Notes: generated from the letters alone by a model not told the origin. A stretch of DNA of 64,000 nucleotides from Bacteroidales bacterium (GCA_017550655.1 JAFZOK010000018.1:1-64000); one strand, 5' to 3'. Positions 36,846-47,285 are shown, numbered from the stretch's first letter. Numbers and translations are program-made.

Positions 36846-37775
36846 TTGAAAGTGACTACTGTTAAAAAGACTCAGAAGAAGGAGACCGCCAAGGCTCCTG
36901 CCAAGAAGGCTGCCGTAAAGGCTCCAGCCAAGAAAACTGCCGTAAAGGCTACTGAAAAGAAGGCCCCTGCCAAGGCTCCTGCAAAAAAGGCTGCCGTAAA
37001 GGCTCCGGCCAAGAAAGCTGTTGCAAAGGCGCCTGTTAAAAAGGCTGCTGCCAAAGCTCCGGTTAAGAAGGTTGCCGCCAAGGCACCTGCAAAGAAGGCC
37101 GCCGTAAAGGCTCCAGCCAAGAAAACCGCTGTTAAGGCCCCTGTAAAGAAAGCCACGGCCAAGGCTCCTGCAAAGAAGGTTGCCGCCAAGGCTCCTGCAA
37201 AGAAGGTTGCCGTAAAGGCTACAGCCAAAAAGGCTCCTGTGAAGAAGGTAGAGGCAAAGGTTGAAAAGAAGGTTGAGGTAAAGGTTCCCGAGAAGAAACC
37301 GGTAGTGAAAGCTCCCGAGAAAAAACCGGAATCAAATCTGGACAAGAAAATAATCAAGCCCAATACAGTTTCCCAAAAAGCCGGGTCTCCGGTAGTAATG
37401 ACAACGGAAAGGCCTAAGAACGTGGGCGTTCCCGCTTCTATGCAGGGGAAGAGACGCCTGGTGGTAAGCTATTCCAAGATGAAGGAGGAGGTTGCCGCCG
37501 CTTTCAAGGAAAAGTATCCGAAGGGATATTCAGATTATATGGGAGACCTTTTCAGGGTAGAGCCGCCTGTAGGGGAGCCGTTTTACGCAATCACGCTGGA
37601 AACCGAGGATTCCGTATATCTGATAAAGATGGTTGTGAATGTGGACAAGGCTGAGGATGCCCAGAAGAGCCTGTTCCCGGATGCAGACGCGTCAGACGAT
37701 ATTCCAACCGAGGGCGAGACCTTCCCGGACGACAATACGGAGAACATGTCGGACTCTGACGATGACACCGAATAG
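36846..37775 (+). CDS. Histone H1-like lysine/alanine/proline-repeat protein with C-terminal globular domain
   Basis: An about 309-aa protein in two parts. The first half (roughly residues 10-160) is a tandem array of 8-10-aa units of the type KAPAKKAAV, resembling the C-terminal tail of histone H1 and likely to bind DNA or RNA electrostatically. Residues about 190-270 form a globular segment ([23 protein letters not shown]...[17 protein letters not shown]; each part is shorter than 20) seen alone in other Bacteroidales proteins of unknown role. An acidic tail ends the protein. No ATG exists before the repeats; TTG at 36846 or GTG at 36852 is likely, since the promoter overlaps anything earlier. 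It overlaps the CLC gene by 14 bases. Confidence 0.75.
   Translation: MKVTTVKKTQKKETAKAPAKKAAVKAPAKKTAVKATEKKAPAKAPAKKAAVKAPAKKAVAKAPVKKAAAKAPVKKVAAKAPAKKAAVKAPAKKTAVKAPVKKATAKAPAKKVAAKAPAKKVAVKATAKKAPVKKVEAKVEKKVEVKVPEKKPVVKAPEKKPESNLDKKIIKPNTVSQKAGSPVVMTTERPKNVGVPASMQGKRRLVVSYSKMKEEVAAAFKEKYPKGYSDYMGDLFRVEPPVGEPFYAITLETEDSVYLIKMVVNVDKAEDAQKSLFPDADASDDIPTEGETFPDDNTENMSDSDDDTE
36870..37290 (+). repeat. Tandem KAPAKK-encoding repeats
   Basis: Imperfect 24-30-base units encoding KAPAKKAAV-type peptides run through the first half of the preceding gene. Wobble positions differ between units (gct/gcc, aag/aaa), so the array is old or selected at protein level. It is prone to length change. Confidence 0.8.
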
Positions 37776-39549
37776 CCGTCCAAATATTTTCAAACGGATA
37801 TCACACTCTATTAGAGTATGGCTGGAGAGGATGCCCGAAACCCGGGAGGTCCTCCTCCTTGCTTTTATAGTGGGCCTTGGCAGCGGTTTGGCCGCCGTGC
37901 TGATGCTTAGGGCCATTCATCTTGTGCAATGGGTGCTGGTGGGATGGTTCAAGACCCCGTCGCAGAGCTGGCTCTATCTGGTTTATCCTGGCGTTGGTAT
38001 GCTGATTGCCTATCTGATTGTAAGATATGTGATCAAGGACAACATCGGGCACGGAGTTACAAAGGTGCTGCTGGCAATATCCAGATACGATTCCAAGATC
38101 AAGCCCCATAACACCTGGTCTTCCATACTGACAAGTGCCATAACAATCGGTTTCGGCGGTAGTGTGGGAGCCGAGGCTCCAATCGTTTATACCGGAGCTG
38201 CAATCGGATCCAACATAGGCCGCAAGGCAGGCCTGACATACAAGAATATGACGCTTCTTCTGGGCTGTGGAGCCGCCGGTGCAATCGCCGGAATCTTCAA
38301 GGCCCCTATGGCGGGAGTGCTGTTTACGCTGGAGATACTGATGTTCAATATGTCCATGACATCAATACTTCCGCTGGTGCTCAGCAGTGTAACGTCCACA
38401 ACGGTTACCTATCTTCTTATGGGAGACGCTGTTGCGTTTGACAACACGCTTACTCCGTTCAATATGGGGAACATACCTTTCTATGTCATCTTCGGAATAG
38501 TATGCGGCTTTGCCTCCCTGTATTTTACAAGAGCAACTCTCTTTACGGAAGACAAGGTCAAGGCCATCTCCAATCCATTCCGCAGATGGGCACTCTGCGC
38601 AATAGGTCTGGGAATAATGATTTTCATCTTCCCTCCGCTTTACGGAGAGGGTTACGGCACTCTTACAGACCTTCTGAACGACAACGACACGCACTCCGTG
38701 GGCAGTACCATATTTCCGTTCCTGTTTGAAAACAAGTGGTTCCTTCCTACATTCTTTGCGCTTGTATTCCTGTTCAAGGTATTCTCCATGAGCTTCACCA
38801 ATGCCGGCGGCGGAGTGGGAGGAACATTCGGTCCTACGCTGTTTATGGGCGGAATCTTCGGGTTTGTGGTTGCACGTTATTCCAACCTTCTGGGTATGGA
38901 CCTTCCAGAGACCAATTTCGTGCTTGTGGGAATGGCCGGCCTGATGGCCGGAGTAATGCAGGCCCCTCTGACCGCTATCTTCCTTATCGCTGAGATAACA
39001 GGCGGTTATACCCTTTTAATGCCTCTTATCATTACTTCCGCTATTTCCTACGCTACAATCCGCTTATTTGAGCCATATTCAATCTATACCAAGCGAATAG
39101 CCAAGAGGGGATATCTTCTAACCCACGATTCGGACAAGGCCGTCCTTACCCTTCTGAAAATTGATGATGTGTTGGAAACCAACTTCTCTCCAATAGAGGA
39201 AGGTGCCTCGCTGGGAGATTTGCTTACTGTCATATCTAGCTCAAGCAGAGATATATACCCTGTCCTGGACAAAGAAGGAAGGCTTCTGGGCACCGTGTGG
39301 CTCAACGATGTGAAGAAAGATATGTTTGACAGCTCTAATTATACCCGACCAGTTTCGGACTATATGGAAAAGGAGGAAATCTGCGCCTATAGCGATGACC
39401 GGATGGATGAGGTGATGAGCAAGTTTGAGCAGACAGGCGGCTGGAATATTCCTGTCGTTGACAGGGATGGCAAATGGCGGGGCTTTGTCTCAAAGTCCCA
39501 TATTTTCTTCGCTTACAGAGAAAGATTACACGAGGTCAGCCACGACTAA
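37762..39549 (+). CDS. CLC-family chloride channel/transporter with CBS domains
   Basis: A 595-aa protein. Residues about 25-430 form the CLC membrane domain with [20 protein letters not shown] (selectivity filter with the gating-type Glu) and [16 protein letters not shown]. Residues about 450-595 hold two CBS domains (ending [16 protein letters not shown]) that may bind adenine nucleotides. It may be a channel or a Cl-/H+ exchanger. The ATG at 37762 lies within the 3' end of the repeat-protein gene, so the genes overlap and are coupled. Confidence 0.92.
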   Translation: MTPNSRPNIFKRISHSIRVWLERMPETREVLLLAFIVGLGSGLAAVLMLRAIHLVQWVLVGWFKTPSQSWLYLVYPGVGMLIAYLIVRYVIKDNIGHGVTKVLLAISRYDSKIKPHNTWSSILTSAITIGFGGSVGAEAPIVYTGAAIGSNIGRKAGLTYKNMTLLLGCGAAGAIAGIFKAPMAGVLFTLEILMFNMSMTSILPLVLSSVTSTTVTYLLMGDAVAFDNTLTPFNMGNIPFYVIFGIVCGFASLYFTRATLFTEDKVKAISNPFRRWALCAIGLGIMIFIFPPLYGEGYGTLTDLLNDNDTHSVGSTIFPFLFENKWFLPTFFALVFLFKVFSMSFTNAGGGVGGTFGPTLFMGGIFGFVVARYSNLLGMDLPETNFVLVGMAGLMAGVMQAPLTAIFLIAEITGGYTLLMPLIITSAISYATIRLFEPYSIYTKRIAKRGYLLTHDSDKAVLTLLKIDDVLETNFSPIEEGASLGDLLTVISSSSRDIYPVLDKEGRLLGTVWLNDVKKDMFDSSNYTRPVSDYMEKEEICAYSDDRMDEVMSKFEQTGGWNIPVVDRDGKWRGFVSKSHIFFAYRERLHEVSHD

Positions 39550-39550
39550 T

Positions 39551-41686
39551 ATGAATTCCAAATACATAGATTACATCGCAGGCAAGCTGGGCGTAAAGTC
39601 CTGGCGTGTTGAAAACTGCATTCAGCTCCTTGAGGAAGGGGCAACGGTTCCTTTCATTTCCCGATACAGAAAAGAGGCCACTGGCTCTCTCTCTGATGTG
39701 GAGGTTGCAGAGACCAACTTCCATTACCAGAGATTCCTGGAACTGGACAAGAGGAAAGAGGCTGTCCTAAAGAGCATTGAGGAACAGGGCAAGATGACGG
39801 ATGAGCTCCGGCAGATGATAGACCTCTGCACGGAAAGCCAGAGGCTGGAGGATATCTATCTGCCTTTCCGCCCCAAGAGGCGCACAAGGGCTTCCGTTGC
39901 AAAGGAGAAAGGTCTGGAACCTCTGGCCCAGAAGATGCTTTCCCTTCAGGTTGAGGATGTGAGGAAAGAGGCTGAAAAGTTTGTCAAGGAGGGAGTTGCG
40001 GATGTGGACGAGGCCCTTCAGGGAGCACGTGACATCATCGCCGAGCAGATTTCAGAGAACATAGAGACAAGGGAGGAACTCCGTTCATACTATACAAGAA
40101 GCGGTGTCCTCAAGACAAAACTGGTCAAGGGCAAGGAGGAAGAAGGGGAGAAGTACAGCAACTACTTCAACTACTCTTCATATCTTTCCAAGATGCCTTC
40201 TCACAGGGTTTTGGCAATTCTCAGGGCGGAGAATGAGAAGATACTTTCCATCAGGGTGGAAACGGACCCCCAGGTATCTCTGAAGATAATCAACAGAATC
40301 TTCTACAAGGGTAAAAGATATCCGGCCCGCCAGCTTTTCGACGAGCTGAAACTTGCTCAGGAAGATAGCCTTACGCGTCTTCTGGATCCTTCAATCGAGA
40401 ACGAGACCCTGAAGGCGGCAAAGGAAAGGGCGGATCTGGAGGCGGTAAAAGTTTTCGGGGAGAATCTCAAGCAGCTCCTTCTTGCAGCTCCGGTGGGGCA
40501 GAAGAGGACAATGGCCATTGACCCGGGCTTCCGTACCGGCTGCAAAGTGGTATGCCTGGACGACAAGGGAGAACTCCTGCATCACGACGTGATATTCCCG
40601 CATCCTCCTGTAAACCAGAAGATGGAGGCTATGCGCAAGGTAATGGGAATGGCGGAGGAATACGGTATCGAGGTAATTGCGATAGGCAACGGAACGGCCG
40701 CAAGGGAGACCGAGGCTTTTATCCGCCGCCTGACTTTCGACAATCCTGTCAAGATATATTCTGTTAGCGAGGACGGAGCATCCATCTATTCCGCTTCTGA
40801 AACGGCAAGGGAGGAGTTCCCGAACGAGGATGTTACTGTAAGGGGAGCGGTTTCCATAGGCCGCCGCCTAATGGATCCTCTGGCAGAACTCGTGAAGATT
40901 GATCCTAAGTCTCTGGGAATCGGGCAGTACCAGCACGATGTGGATCAGGGTCTTCTGAAGGAAAAACTGGACGATGTTGTGGAGTATTGCGTGAACACGG
41001 TAGGGGTGAACCTCAACACGGCCAGCCGCCACCTGCTTTCCTACGTGTCCGGAATCGGTCCGGCACTTGCCTCTAACATAGTGTCTTATAGGGCCGCTAA
41101 CGGAACCTTCTCGTCCCGTGGAGACCTTATGAACGTGCCTCGTCTCGGGCAGAAGGCCTACCAGATGGCGGCGGGCTTCCTCAGGATTCCTCACGGAGAG
41201 AATCCGCTTGACAATTCCGCCGTTCATCCGGAGAGATATGCCTTGGTGGAGAAGATGGCAAAGGATGCCGGCTGCAAAGTTTCAGACCTTATAGGAAACA
41301 ACTCCAAGATAGATTCGATACGGCTGGAAGACTATGTCAGCGATGATGTGGGACTTCCGACATTAAAGGATATAGTCCAGGAACTCAAGAAGCCGGGGCG
41401 GGATCCGAGGGAAAGCGCCAAGGACTTTGAGTTCTCATCCGAAATCTCTACCATTGAGGATCTTAAGGAAGGTATGGTTCTCCCCGGAATAGTCACCAAC
41501 CTTACAGCATTCGGGGCTTTTGTGGACATAGGAATCAAGCAGAACGGGCTCATCCACGTATCCAATATGGGAAAGAAATATGTGCGTGACGCTTCCGAGG
41601 TTTTGAAACTTCACCAGCAGATTACGGTAAGTGTAATGGGCGTTGATCTCCGCCGCAAGAGGATACAGTTAAGGCTTGTAGAGTAG
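39551..41686 (+). CDS. Tex-family S1 RNA-binding transcription accessory protein
   Basis: A 711-aa protein with the full Tex order: N-terminal helical domain (GATVPFISRYRKEATGSL, about 31-48), YqgF/RNase H-like domain around AIDPGFRTGCKVV (about 325-337), helix-hairpin-helix motifs (ASRHLLSYVSGIGPALASNI), and a C-terminal S1 domain (GMVLPGIVTNLTAFGAFVDIG). It is thought to act in transcription and stress responses. The start at 39551 follows the CLC stop by 1 base. Confidence 0.95.
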   Translation: MNSKYIDYIAGKLGVKSWRVENCIQLLEEGATVPFISRYRKEATGSLSDVEVAETNFHYQRFLELDKRKEAVLKSIEEQGKMTDELRQMIDLCTESQRLEDIYLPFRPKRRTRASVAKEKGLEPLAQKMLSLQVEDVRKEAEKFVKEGVADVDEALQGARDIIAEQISENIETREELRSYYTRSGVLKTKLVKGKEEEGEKYSNYFNYSSYLSKMPSHRVLAILRAENEKILSIRVETDPQVSLKIINRIFYKGKRYPARQLFDELKLAQEDSLTRLLDPSIENETLKAAKERADLEAVKVFGENLKQLLLAAPVGQKRTMAIDPGFRTGCKVVCLDDKGELLHHDVIFPHPPVNQKMEAMRKVMGMAEEYGIEVIAIGNGTAARETEAFIRRLTFDNPVKIYSVSEDGASIYSASETAREEFPNEDVTVRGAVSIGRRLMDPLAELVKIDPKSLGIGQYQHDVDQGLLKEKLDDVVEYCVNTVGVNLNTASRHLLSYVSGIGPALASNIVSYRAANGTFSSRGDLMNVPRLGQKAYQMAAGFLRIPHGENPLDNSAVHPERYALVEKMAKDAGCKVSDLIGNNSKIDSIRLEDYVSDDVGLPTLKDIVQELKKPGRDPRESAKDFEFSSEISTIEDLKEGMVLPGIVTNLTAFGAFVDIGIKQNGLIHVSNMGKKYVRDASEVLKLHQQITVSVMGVDLRRKRIQLRLVE

Positions 41687-41705
41687 GAATTGGCTTCTTT
41701 CTGCT

Positions 41706-41713
41706 TATATTTG
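41706..41713 (+). promoter_or_regulatory. -7 promoter box for the glycosyltransferase operon
   Basis: TATATTTG (exact TAnnTTTG) lies 20 bases before the ATG at 41734. No -33 element at normal spacing. Confidence 0.5.
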
Positions 41714-41733
41714 TAAGATTAAACAAGAGAATT

Positions 41734-42462
41734 ATGTCAGACAAGCTGGTTGTCATACCTACCTATAACGAGAAGGAGAATATTGAGAAGATTACCCGCA
41801 AGGTATTTTCTCTGGACGGAGATTTTCATATCCTGGTTGTTGACGACGGCTCTCCGGACGGGACGGCCGACATCGTCAAGGGCCTTCAGGCTGAATTTCC
41901 ACAGAGGCTTCACCTTATCGAGCGCAGCGGAAAGCAGGGCCTCGGAACCGCATATATAACCGCGTTCAAATGGGCCATAGAAAAAGGATACGGCTTTGTG
42001 TTTGAGATGGATGCGGACTTCTCCCATAATCCGGACGATCTGATCCGCCTGTACAAGGCCTGCGCTGAAGACGGGGCGGACCTTTCCATAGGTTCCCGCT
42101 ACTGCAACGGAGTAAGCGTAATCAACTGGCCTATAGGAAGGGTGGTGATGAGTTACTTTGCTTCTTACTATGTGCGCAAGGTGCTCAGGATGAAGGTGTA
42201 TGACTGCACCGCAGGCTTTGTCTGCTACACCCGCAAAGTCCTGGAAACCCTGGATCTGGACAAGGTCAAGATGAAGGGCTACGGATTCCAGATAGAGATG
42301 AAGTATTCCACCTATAAGCTGGGCTTCAAGATAAAGGAGGTTCCAATCATCTTCGTGGACCGCAAGGAGGGAACATCCAAGATGAGTTCCGGAATCTTCG
42401 GGGAGGCCTTCTGGGGTGTTATCGCGATGAGATTCAGAAAAATACGGCCTAAAACCCAATGA
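41734..42462 (+). CDS. Polyprenol-phosphate mannosyltransferase-like GT2 enzyme
   Basis: A 242-aa GT-A fold glycosyltransferase resembling dolichol-phosphate mannose synthase. Key motifs are VIPTYNEKENIE at the start, VVDDGSPDGTAD (about 36-47), EMDADFSHNPDDL (the DXD-type metal site, about 92-104) and IGSRYCNG. It probably transfers a sugar from a nucleotide donor to a lipid phosphate carrier at the inner membrane for glycan or lipoprotein glycosylation. No TM helix is fused. It is followed 1 base later by dihydroorotase. Confidence 0.92.
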   Translation: MSDKLVVIPTYNEKENIEKITRKVFSLDGDFHILVVDDGSPDGTADIVKGLQAEFPQRLHLIERSGKQGLGTAYITAFKWAIEKGYGFVFEMDADFSHNPDDLIRLYKACAEDGADLSIGSRYCNGVSVINWPIGRVVMSYFASYYVRKVLRMKVYDCTAGFVCYTRKVLETLDLDKVKMKGYGFQIEMKYSTYKLGFKIKEVPIIFVDRKEGTSKMSSGIFGEAFWGVIAMRFRKIRPKTQ

Positions 42463-42463
42463 T

Positions 42464-43840
42464 ATGGACCTGCTGCTCAGAAACGGAACCATTGTAAATG
42501 AAGGCGAAGTCTTCAAGGGCAGCATTGTCATAAGCGGCGAGCGTATTTCCCGGATAATCAGGGAACCGGAAAGCCTTCAGCTTGAGGCTTCGGGAATGGA
42601 GGTTCTGGATATGACCGGTCTCCACATCTTCCCTGGCGTAATAGATTCCCACGTTCATTTCCGCGAGCCCGGAGACGGGTGGAAGGGGAACATAGAGAGC
42701 GAGAGCAAGGCCGCTGTCCTGGGAGGCGTCACTTCTTTTATGGATATGCCAAACAACACTCCTCCGGCCCTGACTCTGGATCTTCTGGAAGACAAGTTTG
42801 GCTCAGCGGAAGAAACGTCGTATGCCAACTATTCCTTCTATCTTGGGGCCAGCAATTCCAACCTTAATGAAATCAGGCGGTTAAGGCGCAAGGATATCTG
42901 CGGCGTAAAGCTTTTTATGGGAGCTTCTACCGGAGGTCTCCTGGTGGATGACGAGAGTGCCCTGGAAAATGTCTTCCGCTACAGCCCGGCTCTGATTGCC
43001 GTCCATTGCGAAGACAGTTCATTGATATCCGCAAACCTCAAGAAGGCAATTGACAGATACGGGGCCGATATTCCGCCGCAAATGCATCCGGAGATACGAA
43101 GCCGCATCTGCTGCCTGAAAAGCACGGAAAAGGCCGTTTCTTTGGCAAAAAAGTACCATTCCCGCCTGCACATACTCCACGTTACCACAAAGGAGGAGGC
43201 TGAACTTATTTCCACCCTACCTGAAAACATCACGGCAGAGACGGCTCCTTCATATCTCTGGTTCTGCGACAAGGATTACAGGCGATATGGAAACCTTATC
43301 AAGTGCAATCCATCAGTAAAGGCCAAGTCTGATATGCTTGCCCTGCGCAAAGCCTTGAAAGAAGGAGTGATAAAGACAGTTGGAAGCGACCACGCCCCGC
43401 ATCTTCTCGGAGATAAGCTCAAGCCTTACACCGAGGCACCTTCTGGCATCCCGCTAATGCAGTACACCCTGATGATGATGCTTACCCTTGCAAAAAGGGG
43501 AGAGTTCTCGCTCGCCGATATCGCCGAGCATCTTAGCCACAGCCCTGCAAGGTGTTTCAGGGTTGAGGACAGGGGATTTATCCGCGAGGGCTATTTTGCC
43601 GACCTTGCAATCGTTGACCTTGAAAAGCCTTTCCCTTCAATTGGCTATCCTGCTGCCATGTGCCGCTGGAGCCCGTTCTCGGAAAAGGGAATTGTTTTCC
43701 ATCCTGAAAGCGGGAAGGACGAGATTCTGGAGACTTTCCCGGCCTCTGTGGTACACACTATCATAAACGGATGCGTTACGGTCAAGGACGGCCGCCTTAC
43801 CCCAAACCGCAACCCTCGGCGCTTAAGATTTGACAGATGA
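42464..43840 (+). CDS. pyrC: Dihydroorotase
   Basis: Amidohydrolase that cyclises carbamoyl-aspartate to dihydroorotate in pyrimidine synthesis. The 458-aa product has the zinc motif GVIDSHVHFREPG (about 51-63), GVKLFMGAS with the lysine position of the bridging carbamate, HCED, HILHVTT, and SDHAPH with the catalytic Asp. These fit the long class I-like form used by Bacteroidota. It overlaps the downstream exporter gene by 4 bases. Confidence 0.94.
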   Translation: MDLLLRNGTIVNEGEVFKGSIVISGERISRIIREPESLQLEASGMEVLDMTGLHIFPGVIDSHVHFREPGDGWKGNIESESKAAVLGGVTSFMDMPNNTPPALTLDLLEDKFGSAEETSYANYSFYLGASNSNLNEIRRLRRKDICGVKLFMGASTGGLLVDDESALENVFRYSPALIAVHCEDSSLISANLKKAIDRYGADIPPQMHPEIRSRICCLKSTEKAVSLAKKYHSRLHILHVTTKEEAELISTLPENITAETAPSYLWFCDKDYRRYGNLIKCNPSVKAKSDMLALRKALKEGVIKTVGSDHAPHLLGDKLKPYTEAPSGIPLMQYTLMMMLTLAKRGEFSLADIAEHLSHSPARCFRVEDRGFIREGYFADLAIVDLEKPFPSIGYPAAMCRWSPFSEKGIVFHPESGKDEILETFPASVVHTIINGCVTVKDGRLTPNRNPRRLRFDR

Positions 43841-44748
43841 CACAGAGCAAAGGCAGAACAGCGGCATATATTCTGGCTATCATAGCCATTACCTGTTGGG
43901 GGTTCTCCTTCATCTGGGAAGACTTTCTGATAAAGAACAACATAGAGATCTTTACCTTCATATTCGAAAGGATGATTCTTGCCGCTGTCATTATGTGGAT
44001 TGCCGGTGGAATTCTCGGAAAGATCCAGAAGATTCAGAAAGGGGACATGAAGTGGATGTTCCTTCTGGGCTTCGGAGAGCCGTTCATTTATTTCCTTGGA
44101 GAAAACTTCGGAATCAAATATACATCGGGAGTGATGGCGGCCATAATTATCGCCACCATACCGCTTTTCTGCACGGTTGTAGACCGTATTCTGTACAAGT
44201 TCAAGCTCTCGTTTCCAAAGGTCATGGGATGCCTGCTTTCCCTGATCGGCATTGCCCTTTTCATGATGGAGAAGGCGGGAAATGGCTCTTCCCAGCTCAA
44301 AGGCATTCTGCTGCTGCTTTTCTTTGCAGTTGGAGGGGCCCTTGTTTACGGCTATGTAACCAACAAGATGATAAGCCGTTACAATCCTATGACCATTGTG
44401 ACATACCAGTTCTCTTTCGGTGCGCTTCTATTTCTTCCGTTCTTCCTGATCTTTGGCCTGAAAGGCCTCACTCCGGAGTTCTTTTCCCTGCCCGTCCAGT
44501 CAAAAATCCTGGCGCTGGCAGTGCTTTGCTCCTGCGTATGCTTCGGGCTTTGGGCATTCTGCACCGGAAAGCTTGGAGTCACGAGGGTGAACATTTTCTC
44601 AGCCCTTATCCCTCTGGTCAGCGCCGGAGCGGCTTATTTCCTGTATCCGGGGCAGGAAACTTTCACTCCACTGAAATTCGTGGGAATTGCGCTCACCATC
44701 CTGGGAGTGATTGTCGTTCAGGTAGTCAAGGATATCAAAAAGACATAA
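43837..44748 (+). CDS. DMT-superfamily (EamA) transporter
   Basis: A 303-aa protein with about ten TM helices in two EamA repeats. The first begins AAYILAIIAITCWGFSFIW and the second follows about residue 155. It probably exports an amino acid or metabolite; the substrate cannot be inferred. It starts within the pyrC stop (ATGA overlap). Confidence 0.9.
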   Translation: MTQSKGRTAAYILAIIAITCWGFSFIWEDFLIKNNIEIFTFIFERMILAAVIMWIAGGILGKIQKIQKGDMKWMFLLGFGEPFIYFLGENFGIKYTSGVMAAIIIATIPLFCTVVDRILYKFKLSFPKVMGCLLSLIGIALFMMEKAGNGSSQLKGILLLLFFAVGGALVYGYVTNKMISRYNPMTIVTYQFSFGALLFLPFFLIFGLKGLTPEFFSLPVQSKILALAVLCSCVCFGLWAFCTGKLGVTRVNIFSALIPLVSAGAAYFLYPGQETFTPLKFVGIALTILGVIVVQVVKDIKKT

Positions 44749-44770
44749 AAACAAACAAAACACAATAATT

Positions 44771-46003
44771 ATGAAAAAGATTCTTGTAATTATCGCAGCT
44801 TTGGTTCTTCTTGTTTCCTGCAAGGAGGAGAAGAAATTTGCCGTAAATCCGGCAGACTATGACTTTTCGGAGGTTTTGACCAATGGAACACCATTCGGTC
44901 TCGGCATTATCGGTGAAGACTTTACCAGGCTTCAGATGCATTTTGCCTCAGTCACAAAGACTGATGCTGAGCACTATGCCGTAAAGGGTTTCTCAAAAGT
45001 GTGGGACGAAGTCCAGCCATTCGAGGGCACAATCCAGGTGATCTCCATTGAGAAGGAAGAGCCTGAAAAAGATGAAAACGGAGAAATTATTACATCGGAC
45101 CATATAGATAATCACGATGTGTATGTCCTTGAATGCCAGTATGAATTCAACCAGGCAGACGGTGTTTTTGAAGGCAAGTGCATCAATGAGATCTATTTCA
45201 AGGACGGCAAGGCATTTACGGATGAGTGCTATTTGGTAGCGGATGGCTATGACAACAATGACTACATAGGTACTTTCACCTCCAATACCGGTTTGAAAAA
45301 AGGCCAGAAGACAGTTGCCAACTGGGGTGTTTACCGCATTCCGGACTGTGGTGACCTTGACCAGGGAGTGGGGGAATTCGTACCTAGTGAAAAATACCGC
45401 GATAACGGCTGGGGAACATTCTACAATTCCCGCTTCAATTACGAAGAAGGTGAGTTGAATCAGCTTATCAGGGCTAACAGCATCTTTGAGGAATGCAGAC
45501 AGTGGTGGGATCCTGAGGCTCCAAAACTCGATCTTGAGGTTGTGGACAATCATTTTGAAGTGGCGGTGACAACCCCGGCCGGCAAAAGGACATATCATTT
45601 TTCATCTTTGGAGCAACCTGAGTACCAGGACATAAACTTTGACGGTTACAGAGATCTTTATCAGGCTGGCGACGAGGAACGCCACGACGATGGTGTCTGC
45701 TATCTCTACATCCCTCAGACAAAGGAATTTGAAGATTGCCCTTCCTTCCATGACATCCTTTACCAGGGCAACATTGCTCTCTTCCCAAGCGAAAAGGTCA
45801 TCATGACCAGCCATAATTTCATTGAAAAGGGAGAATTCTTCTACTATCTCTACAGATTCGAGGACGGCAAGTTTGTCCATGCCGGAACCGTGATGGAAAA
45901 AAACAACATCTTTTATGAATACGACAAAGACGGCAATCTCATCCATCAGGGAGAATATCCGACAGACCTTTCCAGAATCTGGGGTGTATGCTTTGCCGAT
46001 TAA
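44771..46003 (+). CDS. Lipoprotein of a tandem paralogous pair (copy 1)
   Basis: A 410-aa lipoprotein with lipobox LVSC (Cys17). It shares its layout with the next gene: KFAVNPADYDFSEV at the mature N-terminus, FGLGIIGEDFTRLQMHF, a FEGTIQVISI segment, and the most conserved block NWGVYRIPDCGDLDQGVGEF (about 180-200) followed by PSEKY. The C-terminal half has YQDINFDGYRDL, an EF-hand-like Asp loop. Function unknown; surface or periplasmic. Confidence 0.75.
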   Translation: MKKILVIIAALVLLVSCKEEKKFAVNPADYDFSEVLTNGTPFGLGIIGEDFTRLQMHFASVTKTDAEHYAVKGFSKVWDEVQPFEGTIQVISIEKEEPEKDENGEIITSDHIDNHDVYVLECQYEFNQADGVFEGKCINEIYFKDGKAFTDECYLVADGYDNNDYIGTFTSNTGLKKGQKTVANWGVYRIPDCGDLDQGVGEFVPSEKYRDNGWGTFYNSRFNYEEGELNQLIRANSIFEECRQWWDPEAPKLDLEVVDNHFEVAVTTPAGKRTYHFSSLEQPEYQDINFDGYRDLYQAGDEERHDDGVCYLYIPQTKEFEDCPSFHDILYQGNIALFPSEKVIMTSHNFIEKGEFFYYLYRFEDGKFVHAGTVMEKNNIFYEYDKDGNLIHQGEYPTDLSRIWGVCFAD

Positions 46004-46021
46004 TATCAGAAAACCAGGATT

Positions 46022-47257
46022 ATGAAAAGGATAATAATAGCATTGGCTATATTGCTGGCCCTCCCTTTCTCAGCGATATCGCAGAGCAAATTTGCGGTAA
46101 ATCCCGAGATATATAATTTTACTGAGGTATTCATGGCGGATTCTCCTTTCCGCCTTGGAATTTTAGGAAAGGAATACAAGAGACTCCAGATATATTACGA
46201 GTCTGTAACAAGGCAATCATCAGATACTTACAGGGTTAAAGGCTACTCTAACGCAGCCGGCAATGTATGCCCGTTCGAGGGAACAATCAAGATTGTTTCC
46301 ATCACCACCCAGAACCCGGAGGAATTTGAGGCAGACCATTCTGTCTATCTTCTCAAGGCTTCCTACAGTTTCAAGGAAACCGGCGGAATAGGCACCGGAA
46401 CTTTCTCCGGTACAGCAGATTTTGATTTCTGGATTCACAACAAAACCCCGTTGATTGAGGATGGTATGTTAGGTGCAGACGGCTACTGTAACAGCCAGTA
46501 CACGGGTGTGTGGACCTCAGACAAGACCAAGACAAAGAAGATTGCCAACTGGGGCTCCTGCCGTATTCCTGATTGCGGAGACCTTGATCAGGGCGTAGGG
46601 GAATTCATACCAAGCGAAAAGTACCACGCCAAGGGCTGGGCGGATTACTTCAATTCCATCTATGGCAAAACCGATGAAACCAGGGCCAATGCCTTCTTCA
46701 GCGAAAGCTCCAGATGGTGGGTCAAGACAGATCCTATACTTGTTTTCAAGCAGACTCCTAAACCTGTGATCAGCGTTTACAGGAAATCTGCAAAAAATGT
46801 CACCACACCAGGCGCACTTATCCAGACCCTTAGCCTCAAATCAGATGTTATGCCCGAATACAGGGACATCAACGATGACGGCTGTCTGGAAGTCTTCCAG
46901 GTCTGCGACGACGGCCTTATGTTTGTCTGGAGTCCTAAGGACGGCAAGTTCTATAACGTTCCTTCCTACAACTTTGTAAAGTACAGGGGCAACCTCTGCT
47001 ATTATAAAGAGATCAGGAAGTTTGTCACCACCCACTACGACAATGACACCCAGGCTCATTACTTCTATATGTACTATTATAGTAGAGGAAACGATCCTTC
47101 CCAGGACGCCATTGTATTTGAAGGCAGCGTAACTGAAAAGGACGGCATCTGGACAGAACTCAACCAGTACGGCCAAATTCTCCACAACAAGGTCAACACC
47201 CCGGAGAAACTCTCCAAGGTCTGGAATGACTACATCCGCCTGTCCATGGCCCTGTAA
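46022..47257 (+). CDS. Exported protein of a tandem paralogous pair (copy 2)
   Basis: A 411-aa paralogue of the preceding gene over its whole length: KFAVNPEIYNFTEV, FRLGILGKEYKRLQIYY, NWGSCRIPDCGDLDQGVGEF (the same block) and YRDINDDGCLEVF in place of YQDINFDGYRDL. Its signal peptide ends ISQ and lacks a lipobox cysteine, so this copy is soluble whereas copy 1 is lipid-anchored. They are 18 bases apart on one strand. Family and role are not recognised. Confidence 0.75.
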   Translation: MKRIIIALAILLALPFSAISQSKFAVNPEIYNFTEVFMADSPFRLGILGKEYKRLQIYYESVTRQSSDTYRVKGYSNAAGNVCPFEGTIKIVSITTQNPEEFEADHSVYLLKASYSFKETGGIGTGTFSGTADFDFWIHNKTPLIEDGMLGADGYCNSQYTGVWTSDKTKTKKIANWGSCRIPDCGDLDQGVGEFIPSEKYHAKGWADYFNSIYGKTDETRANAFFSESSRWWVKTDPILVFKQTPKPVISVYRKSAKNVTTPGALIQTLSLKSDVMPEYRDINDDGCLEVFQVCDDGLMFVWSPKDGKFYNVPSYNFVKYRGNLCYYKEIRKFVTTHYDNDTQAHYFYMYYYSRGNDPSQDAIVFEGSVTEKDGIWTELNQYGQILHNKVNTPEKLSKVWNDYIRLSMAL

Positions 47258-47285
47258 CACCATCCTTACTTGGCAAATCAGAAGA

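Noticed and set aside
43830-44768. A 312-aa reading frame overlapping the DMT transporter gene.
   Set aside because: Cys/His/Arg-rich shadow of the transporter frame with no family similarity; the overlapping frame has clear EamA helices.
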